From: Methanofollis liminatans DSM 4140
GTDB lineage: Archaea; Halobacteriota; Methanomicrobia; Methanomicrobiales; Methanofollaceae
DNA: 64,000 nucleotides
Direction: 5' to 3'
Assembly: GCF_000275865.1 (NCBI RefSeq)
Contig: NZ_CM001555.1
Location: forward strand, 1,824,967 to 1,888,966
The notes beneath the pieces were generated by a model. The model was not told the origin of the DNA and made no database searches. It saw nothing but the letters and a program-made list of their open reading frames with translations. Every line of letters begins with the position of its first letter. The stretch's first letter is position 1. Of this stretch, positions 1-8,922 are shown piece after piece. Position numbers and translations under genes: made by a program.

Positions 1-162
1 GTGGCGACACCGCAGACCACTGGCCAGGCCGGAGCGACCGCCGCACCGGCCGGTGATGCGGGCACGGGCGCATTTCCTTGGGCGGGACTGGCCGGTATCG
101 CCGTGCTGATCGTCGCCGTCGGGGCGGTATATTCCTGGCGGAACAAAAAGCAGCAGCCGTGA
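1..162 (+). CDS. C-terminus of a membrane-anchored surface protein (partial)
   Basis: The reading frame is open from the window edge and ends with TGA at 160-162. The 53 visible residues are an Ala/Thr/Gly/Pro-rich linker, then a hydrophobic segment of about 20 residues (FPWAGLAGIAVLIVAVGAVY), then a short basic tail (SWRNKKQQP). This is the usual C-terminal anchor of an archaeal exported protein: stalk, transmembrane helix, positive cytoplasmic end. It lacks the Q-S-P residues that precede the anchor in the other surface proteins of this window. The function of the missing N-terminal part cannot be read here. An oligo-T run follows about 50 bases downstream. Confidence 0.75.
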   Translation: MATPQTTGQAGATAAPAGDAGTGAFPWAGLAGIAVLIVAVGAVYSWRNKKQQP

Positions 163-213
163 TCGGGTTTGCGCGCGGGGGAGGGGGGCCCCGCACCCCT
201 GTACCCACGCCCT

Positions 214-221
214 CTTTTTTT
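214..221 (+). terminator. Oligo-T terminator
   Basis: A run of eight T follows the partial surface-protein gene in GC-rich surroundings. Archaeal RNA polymerase terminates at such T tracts without needing a hairpin. Confidence 0.45.
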
Positions 222-502
222 CCCGTGTATCGAGTTATTCAGGATTCATCCCGGTTTATGCGGCGGCGCCGGGGAACGGGGGATGTTTGAACGAAGGATC
301 AGCGAGAAATTAATATAATATTTATATGAATCCATTTGATTTTGATAAAATACAGGCATTTTTTGCCCGTATGTGGACTGGGGAGGATTATTGCGGGATT
401 TGGAGAGAATTAACCATATAAATTTAATATAACTCATTTATTAAACCCATCGATTATATTGTTGGACATTTAATGCTCAATTAATAAACGGAGAATTAAA
501 AA
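222..502 (+). promoter_or_regulatory. AT-rich promoter region upstream of the secreted protein at 503
   Basis: This is a strongly AT-rich stretch in a GC-rich genome, with TATA-like boxes at about 311-327 (TAATATAATATTTATA) and 412-424 (CCATATAAATTT). The second is better placed for the gene at 503 and implies a leader of roughly 50-60 bases. A GGAG ribosome binding site lies at 490-493, nine bases before the ATG. No gene is supported here; short frames on either strand look incidental. Confidence 0.5.
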
Positions 503-1678
503 ATGCTGTTCAGGAAGATGTCATCTTCGTACAGGACCATACTCATCGCGGCCCTGATACTGAGCGTCGCACTGGTTTTACCGGTCGCGGCAGTGACGAC
601 AAGCATAACTGTGACGAAATACGCGGACAACAACTACTCGCAGAGCGTCGACGCCGAGACCTTCAATCTCTCACAGCTGCGGACGCTCTCGTCGGTCTAC
701 AGCAACGGCCCGGTCTATATGCAGGGTCCGACCTTCGATTCGAACGACCCCTGGGGCGACGGCGGCCAGAACATGATCAACTTCTATGGTCACAACGGCT
801 CGCGGGTCAGCAACATCACCGATGAAGTCGGTGGCATGAGCGACGGTGACGAACTCAAGGTCCAGTCAAGCGACGGGTTCTCCCTCTACTTCGGCTACGA
901 CAACGTCTACGCACCGGACAGCAGTCAGGGCGACATGATCGTCGCCTGGTGGGACTCGGATTACGGTTTCGTCCCCGATTACACCTACGGCATGAGGCTC
1001 TTCTTCTACACCCCGCCCTCCTCCTACGGCGTCGACGATTCGCTCAACCTGACACTCCGCGATATGGAGGCGTCGTTCGATCCCTGGTACCGTCACAACT
1101 ACAGCCTGACCTGGCCTTCGGCAAAGGGCCTCTCGTCAAAGTACGTCCAGTACCTGAAGATCTACCCCCCGCACCGCTACGACTTCAACACCACCGGCGA
1201 CACCGTCGAGTACGCGTACGAGGGCGATGTGGACGGAGTGCCAGGCACCAGCACCGTGCCAAGCACCGCGTTCAGCAGCACCGCAAACATCGCCGCCGAT
1301 GACAGCGTCTCGTATCAGACCGATAGCGAGAACGAGGGGGAGTACGCCGCCCAGCGTTTCGTCTTCAATGTCGCCGAGAGTGCGGGCAACATCGAGAAAA
1401 TTGCCGTCACCTGGGTCGGGACCGGTACAAATGCCGGTGACACCGACGGCGCCGACCTCTACATCTGGAATGGCAGTAACTATGAACTCCTGCAGAGCAG
1501 TACCAGCAGCAGCGAGGTCACACTCTCAGGAGAGAAGACCTCAAGCATCAGCGACTACATCAACGACGGCAACGTCACGGTGCTTGTGAAGCAGAAGAGT
1601 GCATCAAATGGAGATGATGCATCGACTCTTGCAACCGACTACGTAAAGTTCGTGGTGACTCATCACCACGCCAACTAA
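503..1678 (+). CDS. Secreted molybdopterin-fold-like domain protein with C-terminal beta-sandwich module
   Basis: 391 residues. A signal peptide (hydrophobic core about residues 12-28) precedes a domain of about 190 residues shared with the proteins at 14977-15819, 17033-20074, 20084-20887 and 20934-26702. Shared elements are a QGP motif (here MQGPTF), a D-x-V-G-G-M segment, a SSDGF turn, a Y-A-P-D-S-x-Q-G segment and the G-M-R-L-F-F strand. This pattern resembles the sulfite-oxidase-type molybdopterin-binding fold (strand, DGY turn, PLRL strand), but no conserved cysteine ligand is seen, so cofactor binding is unproven. Residues about 250-391 form a second Ser/Thr/Asn-rich module (YIWNGSNYELL) resembling a beta-sandwich. 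There is no C-terminal anchor, so it is probably released or associates with the S-layer. The ATG is chosen for its GGAG at nine bases. Confidence 0.65.
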   Translation: MLFRKMSSSYRTILIAALILSVALVLPVAAVTTSITVTKYADNNYSQSVDAETFNLSQLRTLSSVYSNGPVYMQGPTFDSNDPWGDGGQNMINFYGHNGSRVSNITDEVGGMSDGDELKVQSSDGFSLYFGYDNVYAPDSSQGDMIVAWWDSDYGFVPDYTYGMRLFFYTPPSSYGVDDSLNLTLRDMEASFDPWYRHNYSLTWPSAKGLSSKYVQYLKIYPPHRYDFNTTGDTVEYAYEGDVDGVPGTSTVPSTAFSSTANIAADDSVSYQTDSENEGEYAAQRFVFNVAESAGNIEKIAVTWVGTGTNAGDTDGADLYIWNGSNYELLQSSTSSSEVTLSGEKTSSISDYINDGNVTVLVKQKSASNGDDASTLATDYVKFVVTHHHAN

Positions 1679-1680
1679 CC

Positions 1681-1695
1681 TTTTTTCTTTTCTTT
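1681..1695 (+). terminator. T-rich terminator / intergenic tract
   Basis: T-rich tract (TTTTTTCTTTTCTTT) between two surface-protein genes on the same strand. It may terminate the upstream transcript partially; the short gap leaves co-transcription possible. Confidence 0.4.
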
Positions 1696-1707
1696 ATGGT
1701 GATTACG

Positions 1708-4700
1708 ATGAAAAAATCGATTGGAACATTTTGCCTTATCCTACTTGCTCTCCTCGTCGCACCGACAGCGGCGACAACCCTCTACGTCGACGACGACGGT
1801 GGAGATGGGATCTACACCACCATCCAGGCTGCTCATGACGCCGCCTCGTCAGGCGATACGATCTGTATCCTGCCCGGCACGTACCCAAGATTTGCGATCA
1901 GAATACCTCACCTGACATTCCAGAGCAGAGATGGAGTAGATTCTGTCATCATAGACTGTCAGGATGGTGAGGGACTCAGGATCCCAGAAGGAAGCACTAA
2001 TAACGCAGCAGGAACGGTCATCGACGGATTAACATTTATCAATGGAAAACCATGTTTTAAAATAGGAACTTATGGTCCTGCACCAGATTGTATTATTAAG
2101 AACTGTATAATTAGTAAGATAAGCGGTTATCCAGATATCTCTGGTGACAATATTACTTTTGAGAACAATACCCTGATGGATAATAAGAAGACTCTCATCT
2201 GTATTCTGAGGCTACAAGATTCAAAAAACTGCACAGTAATCAATAACACGTTTACCAATATTACAACCTCATCTGGAACCATTTACCTCCGCGGCACAAC
2301 TACGACCAACAACACTATCAGCGGAAACACCTTCAATACCAGCGGGAATTCCTTCTACTTCCGTGATGTCAGCGACGGGAACTATATCTTCCTGAACACC
2401 AACGTCTCGGGCGTCACGCTCTACAATGGCAACACTCCCCCGATCACTTACTGGAACGCCACCGCCCCGGTCACCTACACCTACAAGGGTGTCGAGCACA
2501 CCGGCTACCCTGGCAACTTCTGGTCGAACTACACCGGCGAGGACGCGAACGCCGACGGCATCATCGACACCCCGTACGTCCTTCCGGACGGCCTCGGCAC
2601 CGACTACGCACCCCTGGCGGGAGTGTGGGAGGACGGCGCCATCGCGGCGCCGGAGCCGAAGACCTGGTACGTCGACGACGACGGCGGTGCGGACTTCACC
2701 ACCATCCAGGCGGCCGTCGACGCCGCCTCTTCAGGTGAAACGATCGTCGTGAAGGACGGCACCTACACCGAGAACGTCCTGGTGGACAAACCGCTCGTCA
2801 TCCGCACCGAAAACGGCCCTGAAAACGTCACCGTCACGGCCGCGGCACCTGAAAAGCCGGTCTTCGATGTCGACGCCGACGCCGCGACCGTCGAGGGCTT
2901 TGCAGTCCGCGGCCCGACAAACGAGCATATCGCCGGGATAGAGATCGTCGGCTTCGACAACTGCATCGTCAGGAAGAACGACTGCGCCGGATGCTACAAC
3001 GGCGTCCACCTCGGCGGCACGGCAGCGAACAACACCGTCGAGGAGAACTATTGTCACGAGAACACCCGCCGCGGCATCAGCCTGCGCGACACCGTCCACG
3101 ACAACCGGGTCTACAACAACACCTGCGAGAACAACGCCGACGACGAGATCTGCGTCAAGGACCAGACCGCAAACAACACCATCTGGGCCAACACCCTCAA
3201 CGGCACGGTGGAACTCGTCACCGCCAACACCTACCACTCGCCCGCAGAGGTGACCTACACCTACAACGGCGCTGAATACACCGGCTACGTCGGCAACCGC
3301 TACTCCCTCTACAACGGCGCCGACGCGAACGGCGACGGCATCGGCGACACCCCGATGTCGTTTGGCACCTACGCGGATGATTACCCGATGATGGGTGCGT
3401 GGCAGAACGGCATCATCGCCTATACCGCCCCCTCCATCGCCAGAATCACCCTCTCGCCGGACTCTGCGACGCTCGCGATCGGCGAGACACAGCAGTTTGC
3501 CGCCACCGCCTACGACGCCGCGGACGCACCCCTCACCAGCACCGCTTTCGTCTGGGCCTCCTCCAACACCTCGGTCGGCACCGTCAACGCCACCGGCACC
3601 TTCTCGGCCCTTGCCGCCGGCACGACCAACGTCACCGCCACCGCGGATAATGTCACCGGCACGGCGACCATCACCGTCACAGCCATCCCGGCAATCGAGT
3701 GGGCCCCGTACGTCACCGGCACCACCGCCACATCGGCCGCGGTCCGCTGGCGCACCGACCTCCCGTCGAACGGCACCCTGGAATACGCCGACGAGACCCA
3801 CTACACCACACACGGCGGCTACGAGCACACGATCGACGACAACACGGCAGCCGAACTCCATTGCGTCGACCTCACCGCCCTCACCCCGGACACCCGCTAC
3901 CACTACTGCGTCGTCGTGGACGGCGCGGCCACCGGCGACCGCACCTTCAGGACCTTCCCGGAAAGTGGCGGGTTCACCTTCATCGTCTACGGCGACACCC
4001 AGGAATCGCAGAACTTCACCCAGCTTGAACGGCACCGCCTCGTCGCCGAACGCGTCGCCGCCGAAGAACCCCTCTTCGTCCTCCACACCGGCGACACCGT
4101 CAACATGGTAGACGATGCAGCCGAATGGAAACGCTTCTTCGAGGCCGGCGACCCGGTCTTCGCCAACACCAGCATCTACACCACCCTTGGCAACCACGAA
4201 GACAACAGCACTGCCTACTACGATGCCTTCGGCATGCCCGAATGGTACTCCTTCGACTGCGCCGGAGCGCACTTCGCCGTCCTCGACTCCAACGACTGGA
4301 CCGGCGACCGCATGGACGACGAGACCGCCTGGCTGGAGACAGACCTTGCCGGCGACGCCGAATGGAAGTTCGTCGCCTTCCACCACCCGCCCTATACATC
4401 AGAGGAGCGTAACCCCGGCGGCAACCTCTACCTGCGCGAAGAATGGGGCCCGGTCATCGCCGGCGAAAAGGTCTCGGCCGTCTTCAACGGCCACGTCCAC
4501 GCCTACGAACGCTACCTCGTGGATGGCGTCCAGTACGTCGTCACCGGCACCGGCGGCGGCCCGCTCTACCCCCTCGGGACCGACAGGCCGGACGGCTACC
4601 AGAACAGCCTCCAGCACACCCTGGGCTATACGAAGGTGACCGTCCATGAGAACGGGACCGCCGCGATGGAGTTCGTCGAGGTGGCAGAGGTCTCCGACGA

Positions 4701-5637
4701 CAACACCGCAGTGCTCTCCATCTACCCGGCAGGCACCGTCTTCGACCCGGTCACCCTCGTTGCACCCGTCAACCTCCCCGATCTCGCCGTGACTGCCCTG
4801 CAGGCGCTGTCCGATCCGACGGTCGGAGAGAACTGCACCTTCAGGGCAACGATCGAAAACATCGGCGACGCTGCGTCGCCCGCGACGACCGCCGTATTCT
4901 CAGCCGGCGGCGTTGAGATCGCACGCCCAGCCGTCGCCGCCCTCGCCCCTGGCAACGCCACCGTCCTCACCCTCACCTGGACGCCGGTCACCGCGGGCAC
5001 CGTCATGCTCACGCTCTCCGTCGACCCGGACAACCTCATCGAGGAGACGGACCGGACAAACAACGCCCGGACGATCGCTGTCACCATCCGTGACAACGGC
5101 GGCGAGGTGACGCCTGAGGAGAACGACACCTTACGTCTCAACCCCGGTTGGAACTTCGTCTCCACGCCAAAGCGGCTCTCGGCCGGCAACGATACCGCCT
5201 CGATCTTCCTCGACGTGGACATGGCCGGGCGCCCGCTCTACGCCTACGACGCCGTGACCGGAGAGTGGCTCCAGGCGAACCAGAGCACCTCCATCAGCCC
5301 GCTCTACGGCTACTGGATCTACTCGAACACCACCGCCGAGATCCTCCTCGACTACAACGAAGACCCTCTCAGCGCACCGCCCGTGATCGAGCTGGTCGGC
5401 GGCTGGAACGCCATCGGGTTCTCGGACACCGAACCGACCCCGGCAAAATATGCGCTCTCGTCGCTTGGCGATGCATGGACCACCCTCATCGGCTACGACT
5501 CGGCCAATGAAAAATACGAGGTCTCGATCATCAACGGCGCCGAAGATGCCCACAACGACCTGCGCGAGATGCAGCCGACGAAGGGTTACTGGATCTTCCT
5601 GACAGAGGAGGCTCCCCTCTGCGCCATCTCCGCATAA
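1708..5637 (+). CDS. Mosaic surface phosphoesterase: beta-helix, Big_2, purple-acid-phosphatase-like and CARDB domains
   Basis: 1309 residues from the ATG at 1708, preferred over the in-frame ATG at 1696 because a GGTGAT site sits just before it. Order: signal peptide (1-22); two NosD/PbH1-type right-handed beta-helix blocks (about 24-305 and 318-555), each opening with YVDDDGG and a TTIQAA motif; a bacterial Ig-like Big_2 domain (about 575-650); a fibronectin-like purple-acid-phosphatase N-domain (about 660-740); a calcineurin-like metallophosphoesterase (about 755-1000) with YGDTQ, HTGDTV, GNHED, HHPPY and GHVHAYER metal-binding motifs; a CARDB domain (about 1025-1130); and a C-terminal module starting LRLNPGWNFVSTPK. 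The catalytic motifs look complete, so extracellular phosphate-ester hydrolysis is plausible; the substrate is unknown. The enzyme core is a paralogue of the 400-residue protein at 15829-17031. No C-terminal membrane anchor is visible. Confidence 0.8.
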   Translation: MKKSIGTFCLILLALLVAPTAATTLYVDDDGGDGIYTTIQAAHDAASSGDTICILPGTYPRFAIRIPHLTFQSRDGVDSVIIDCQDGEGLRIPEGSTNNAAGTVIDGLTFINGKPCFKIGTYGPAPDCIIKNCIISKISGYPDISGDNITFENNTLMDNKKTLICILRLQDSKNCTVINNTFTNITTSSGTIYLRGTTTTNNTISGNTFNTSGNSFYFRDVSDGNYIFLNTNVSGVTLYNGNTPPITYWNATAPVTYTYKGVEHTGYPGNFWSNYTGEDANADGIIDTPYVLPDGLGTDYAPLAGVWEDGAIAAPEPKTWYVDDDGGADFTTIQAAVDAASSGETIVVKDGTYTENVLVDKPLVIRTENGPENVTVTAAAPEKPVFDVDADAATVEGFAVRGPTNEHIAGIEIVGFDNCIVRKNDCAGCYNGVHLGGTAANNTVEENYCHENTRRGISLRDTVHDNRVYNNTCENNADDEICVKDQTANNTIWANTLNGTVELVTANTYHSPAEVTYTYNGAEYTGYVGNRYSLYNGADANGDGIGDTPMSFGTYADDYPMMGAWQNGIIAYTAPSIARITLSPDSATLAIGETQQFAATAYDAADAPLTSTAFVWASSNTSVGTVNATGTFSALAAGTTNVTATADNVTGTATITVTAIPAIEWAPYVTGTTATSAAVRWRTDLPSNGTLEYADETHYTTHGGYEHTIDDNTAAELHCVDLTALTPDTRYHYCVVVDGAATGDRTFRTFPESGGFTFIVYGDTQESQNFTQLERHRLVAERVAAEEPLFVLHTGDTVNMVDDAAEWKRFFEAGDPVFANTSIYTTLGNHEDNSTAYYDAFGMPEWYSFDCAGAHFAVLDSNDWTGDRMDDETAWLETDLAGDAEWKFVAFHHPPYTSEERNPGGNLYLREEWGPVIAGEKVSAVFNGHVHAYERYLVDGVQYVVTGTGGGPLYPLGTDRPDGYQNSLQHTLGYTKVTVHENGTAAMEFVEVAEVSDDNTAVLSIYPAGTVFDPVTLVAPVNLPDLAVTALQALSDPTVGENCTFRATIENIGDAASPATTAVFSAGGVEIARPAVAALAPGNATVLTLTWTPVTAGTVMLTLSVDPDNLIEETDRTNNARTIAVTIRDNGGEVTPEENDTLRLNPGWNFVSTPKRLSAGNDTASIFLDVDMAGRPLYAYDAVTGEWLQANQSTSISPLYGYWIYSNTTAEILLDYNEDPLSAPPVIELVGGWNAIGFSDTEPTPAKYALSSLGDAWTTLIGYDSANEKYEVSIINGAEDAHNDLREMQPTKGYWIFLTEEAPLCAISA

Positions 5638-5638
5638 C

Positions 5639-5646
5639 TTTTTTTT
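5639..5646 (+). terminator. Oligo-T terminator
   Basis: A run of eight T directly after the stop codon of the mosaic phosphoesterase gene. The downstream gene is on the opposite strand. Confidence 0.5.
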
Positions 5647-5705
5647 GAGAATCGAACTTTACAGGGAATTTTTTTCAGTCGGAGGCCGCCGCGTCACCTG
5701 TACCA

Positions 5706-5960
5706 TCAGAGGGTCGCCAGTGTCAGGAGCAGATAGAGGACGAACAGGACGGCGACGATCTTGATCCAGAGGGGAATGGTGAAGTGCGTTTCGCCCTCCT
5801 CATGAACCACGGCCTCAGGGGACGGGAGTTCCTCCTCAGACTCGATGACAAAAGATCCGGTGTAGCCGCACTGCTTGCAGCGGTAGCGAAATCCCCCATA
5901 GCCCCCGAGTTCCTCGTAGAGATCGGTGCTACCGCACTGTGGACACCTGAGCATGGTCAT
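5706..5960 (-). CDS. Small zinc-ribbon membrane protein
   Basis: 84 residues. The N-terminus has two CxxC knuckles (LRCPQCG and YRCKQCG) about 20 residues apart, a classical zinc ribbon. An acidic linker (about residues 40-55) leads to one hydrophobic helix at the C-terminus (about 62-83), which probably anchors it with the ribbon in the cytoplasm. A second in-frame ATG two codons downstream (5954) could be the true start because a GGGATGA stretch lies just before it. The gene stands alone between convergent and divergent neighbours. Function unknown; the design is common among small archaeal proteins and gives no pathway clue. Confidence 0.65.
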   Translation of the reverse strand: MTMLRCPQCGSTDLYEELGGYGGFRYRCKQCGYTGSFVIESEEELPSPEAVVHEEGETHFTIPLWIKIVAVLFVLYLLLTLATL

Positions 5961-6046
5961 CCCTTTTGAAATGTCTCTTAATTATCCTTGCGGGGCCCAC
6001 CCCAAACAACTTAACCGCGAACCCTCCATGATTCAGGTGATAAGGC

Positions 6047-7300
6047 ATGGGAGCAACTCTCGTAGAGAAGATCTTCTCCTCCCGCTGCGGGAAGGAGATA
6101 GAAGCGGGCGATGTGGTGATGGCGGCAGTGGACCGGGCGATGATCCACGACATCACCGGCCCCCTTGCCGTGCAGAAATTCCGTGAGATGAACGGAACCG
6201 AGGTCTTCGACCCTGCGCGGATCGTGATGCTCTTCGATCACCAGGTCCCGGCCGACTCCATTCAGGCAGCCGAGAACCAGAAGTTCATGCGGGAGTTTGC
6301 GCTTCACCAGGGCATTCACAACTACGATCTTCGCGAGGGCGTCTGCCACCAGGTGATGCTGGAGAAGGGGCATGCGGCGCCCGGCGAGATCGTCGTCGGC
6401 TCCGACTCCCACACCTGCATGTACGGGGCTGCCGGGGCGTTTGCGACCGGGATCGGGTCGACCGACATGGGCTTTGTCCTCCGCTTCGGCGCCCTCTACT
6501 TCAGGGTGCCTGACTCGATCCGCGTTGAGGTGAATGGCGCCTTCGCACCCCGCGTCGGGGCGAAGGACCTGATCCTCGAGATCGCCGGGAGCATCGGGGC
6601 GGACGGTGCCACCTACCAGGCCCTGGAGTTCACCGGCGAGACCTTCGCATCGATGCCGATGCCCGGGCGGATGACCTGCGCCAACATGGCGATCGAGATG
6701 GGGGCGAAGGCGGGGATCGTCCCGCCCGATGCGATCACCTGGGAGTACCTGAAGGGGCGCCGCCCGGATGTCCGGCCGTTCACGCTCGAAAGCGACGAGG
6801 ACGCCACCTACGCGGAGCTGCGGGAGTTCGATGCTGCCGACCTGGTGCCCAAAGTGGCGGTGCCGCACAACGTGGACAACGTCGTCGACGTCGAGGAGGT
6901 CGCCGGCACGCACGTCGACCAGGTCTTCATCGGCTCGTGCACGAACGGGCGCTACGAGGACTTCGCCGAGGCCGCAGAGGTGCTCGGGGACCGGACGTTC
7001 TCCGAGGACGTGCGAGTGATCCTGATCCCGGCCTCGCGGGACGAGTACCTCAAGACCCTCAGGGCCGGGCTGATCGAGCGGTTCGTCGAGGCCGGCGCTC
7101 TCGTCGAGGCGCCCTGCTGCGGGCCCTGCATGGGCGGCGCCTTCGGTCTCCTCGCACCGGGCGAGGTCTCCCTCTCCACCTCGAACCGGAACTTCAGGGG
7201 GCGGCAGGGGAGCACCGAAGCCGGGGTCTACCTCTGCTCGGCGGCGACGGCGGCGGCGAGCGCGATCACCGGCGAGATCACCGACCCGAGGGAGGTGTGA
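6047..7300 (+). CDS. leuC: 3-isopropylmalate / homoaconitate dehydratase, large subunit
   Basis: 417 residues, typical for the archaeal split LeuC/HacA large subunit. It isomerises 2-isopropylmalate in leucine synthesis or homocitrate and homologues in coenzyme B (2-oxosuberate) synthesis. Visible aconitase-family marks are VGSDSHTCMYGAAGAFATG, GSCTNGRYED (first iron-sulfur cysteine) and the APCCGPCMGG motif (remaining ligands of the [4Fe-4S] cluster). A GGTGAT site lies about seven bases before the ATG. It is the first gene of a three-gene operon with the small subunit and a LeuB-type dehydrogenase. The leucine and coenzyme B paralogues cannot be separated with certainty from this subunit; aksD is the alternative name. 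Confidence 0.85.
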   Translation: MGATLVEKIFSSRCGKEIEAGDVVMAAVDRAMIHDITGPLAVQKFREMNGTEVFDPARIVMLFDHQVPADSIQAAENQKFMREFALHQGIHNYDLREGVCHQVMLEKGHAAPGEIVVGSDSHTCMYGAAGAFATGIGSTDMGFVLRFGALYFRVPDSIRVEVNGAFAPRVGAKDLILEIAGSIGADGATYQALEFTGETFASMPMPGRMTCANMAIEMGAKAGIVPPDAITWEYLKGRRPDVRPFTLESDEDATYAELREFDAADLVPKVAVPHNVDNVVDVEEVAGTHVDQVFIGSCTNGRYEDFAEAAEVLGDRTFSEDVRVILIPASRDEYLKTLRAGLIERFVEAGALVEAPCCGPCMGGAFGLLAPGEVSLSTSNRNFRGRQGSTEAGVYLCSAATAAASAITGEITDPREV

Positions 7301-7302
7301 AG

Positions 7303-7800
7303 ATGCAGATCTGGAAGTTTGGCGACGACATCGACACGGACGCGATCATACCGGGCAGGTTCCTGACCGAATACGACCCGAAGAAGCTCGCGGAGCACGT
7401 CTTCGAGGGTACCCGCGACGACTTCCGGGCGGGCGTGCAGGAGGGCGATATCCTGGTGGCCGGGAGAAACTTCGGCTGCGGATCCTCGCGCGAGCACGCC
7501 CCGCTCGCCCTCCTGGGGGCCGGGGTGAGGATCGTCGTGGCAGAGTCGTTTGCCCGGATCTTCTACCGCAACGCCGTCAACACCGGCCTCCTCCCCCTCG
7601 TCTGCCCTGAGGCAGGCGCACTCGTCGAGGGGAACGAGGCCATCGTCGATCTCGCCGGCGGCCATATCGAGTCTGACGGCGTCCGCCACCAGATCGAGAC
7701 GGTGCCGCCGTTCATGCAGGAGATCGTGGACGCGGGCGGACTCGTGGAATACGCGAAAAATATGAAGGAGGTGGAAGTGTGTACAGGGTCGCATCGATAG
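7303..7800 (+). CDS. leuD: 3-isopropylmalate / homoaconitate dehydratase, small subunit
   Basis: 165 residues, the expected size of the archaeal small (swivel) subunit that completes the active site of the leuC product. Diagnostic motifs are [13 protein letters not shown] near the N-terminus and [12 protein letters not shown] in the substrate-binding loop. The ATG at 7303 follows the leuC stop by two bases and has a GGAGGTG site that overlaps the end of leuC, so translation is coupled. The specificity loop after IIPGR reads F-L-T-E. From the methanogen literature I recall YLVY for isopropylmalate isomerase and YLRT for homoaconitase in Methanocaldococcus; neither is present here, so the substrate stays open (aksE is the alternative name). 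Confidence 0.83.
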   Translation: MQIWKFGDDIDTDAIIPGRFLTEYDPKKLAEHVFEGTRDDFRAGVQEGDILVAGRNFGCGSSREHAPLALLGAGVRIVVAESFARIFYRNAVNTGLLPLVCPEAGALVEGNEAIVDLAGGHIESDGVRHQIETVPPFMQEIVDAGGLVEYAKNMKEVEVCTGSHR

Positions 7801-8891
7801 GCGGCGACGGCATCGGGCCGGAGATCCTCGTAGAGGGGAAGAAGGTCCTGGACGCCGCAGGTGAGAAGTATGGTTTTGAGATCGAGTGGACTGACTACCC
7901 GATCGGGGCCGACCGCTACCTGGAGACCGGCGAACTCGTCACCGAGGACGAGCTGAAGGAGCTCTCGGCCTACCGGGCGATCTACTTCGGGTCCATCGGC
8001 GACGACCGGGTGCGGCCCGGCGTGCTGGAGAAGGGGATCTTGCTTGCCCTGCGGTTCTACTTCGACCAGTACGTGAACCTACGGCCGATCAAACTCCTGC
8101 ACGGTGTCTCGACGCCGCTCGCCGGGAAGGGGCCCGAGGATATCGATTTCGTCGTCGTGCGGGAGAACACCGAGGACTTCTACGTCGGGATCGGCGGGCG
8201 GTTCAAAGGGCGCCACCACGCCGACCTCCAGGTCGCGCGGGACCTCTACTCGGTGAAGTTCGGACTTGACGCCGAGAGCGACGCCGAGGAGATCGCCTAC
8301 CAGATCGGCGTCCTCTCGCGGGAGGGGAGCCGCCGGGTGATGGAGTACGCCTTCGACCTGGCCGAGCGCCGGGAGAAGCGGGTCACCTCCGTCGACAAGG
8401 CGAACGTCCTCTCAGACGTCTACGGCCTCTGGCGGGAGGTCTTCACCGGGGTCGCCGCCGCCCACCCGACCGTCTCGACCGAGTTCAACTTCGTCGACGC
8501 CGTGACGATGTGGTTCGTGAAGAACCCGGAGTGGTTCGACGTCGTCGTCACCCCGAACATGTTCGGCGACATCATAACCGACCTCGGGGCGATGATCCAG
8601 GGCGGCCTCGGGCTGGCGCCCGGCGGCAACATCAACCCGGAGGGCACATCGATGTTCGAGCCGATCCACGGTTCGGCCCCGAAGTATAAGGGCCTCGGCG
8701 TGGCAAACCCGATCGCCACGATCTGGGCGGGTTCTCTCCTGCTGGACCACCTGGGCGAGCACGAGGCGGCCGACGCCGTCGTCCGCGCGATCGAGGGGAC
8801 GATCAGGGACGGCGTGGTGACAAAGGACCTCGGCGGCACGGCGCGGACCGCCGATGTGGGCGAGCACGTCGCCGCGTTGATCAGGTCCTGA
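7779..8891 (+). CDS. leuB: 3-isopropylmalate / homoisocitrate dehydrogenase family protein
   Basis: 370 residues of the LeuB/isocitrate/tartrate dehydrogenase family, which performs NAD(P)-dependent oxidative decarboxylation of beta-substituted malates. Visible motifs are GGDGIGPEI at the N-terminus, [19 protein letters not shown], the VDKANVL catalytic lysine segment, the [15 protein letters not shown] metal-binding aspartates and the [12 protein letters not shown] nucleotide-binding loop. The start is GTG inside the end of leuD (22-base overlap) with an AAGGAGGTGG site just upstream, so it is translationally coupled. The fused role with the two upstream subunits is either leucine synthesis or 2-oxosuberate chain elongation (AksF). 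The unmodified aspartate-rich family core does not decide between them. Confidence 0.83.
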   Translation: MYRVASIGGDGIGPEILVEGKKVLDAAGEKYGFEIEWTDYPIGADRYLETGELVTEDELKELSAYRAIYFGSIGDDRVRPGVLEKGILLALRFYFDQYVNLRPIKLLHGVSTPLAGKGPEDIDFVVVRENTEDFYVGIGGRFKGRHHADLQVARDLYSVKFGLDAESDAEEIAYQIGVLSREGSRRVMEYAFDLAERREKRVTSVDKANVLSDVYGLWREVFTGVAAAHPTVSTEFNFVDAVTMWFVKNPEWFDVVVTPNMFGDIITDLGAMIQGGLGLAPGGNINPEGTSMFEPIHGSAPKYKGLGVANPIATIWAGSLLLDHLGEHEAADAVVRAIEGTIRDGVVTKDLGGTARTADVGEHVAALIRS

Positions 8892-8898
8892 ACACCTC

Positions 8899-8905
8899 TT
8901 TTTTT
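8899..8905 (+). terminator. Oligo-T terminator between convergent genes
   Basis: A run of seven T lies eight bases after the leuB stop, in the 31-base gap separating leuB from the convergent histidine kinase gene. Confidence 0.45.
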
Positions 8906-8922
8906 ATCCTGCAGGGGCGGTT

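Noticed and set aside
2731-4386. A 551-codon frame on the minus strand
   Set aside because: It is antisense to the mosaic phosphoesterase, whose domains are clear. The predicted product is a Val/Gly/Asp-rich shadow with no recognisable domain.
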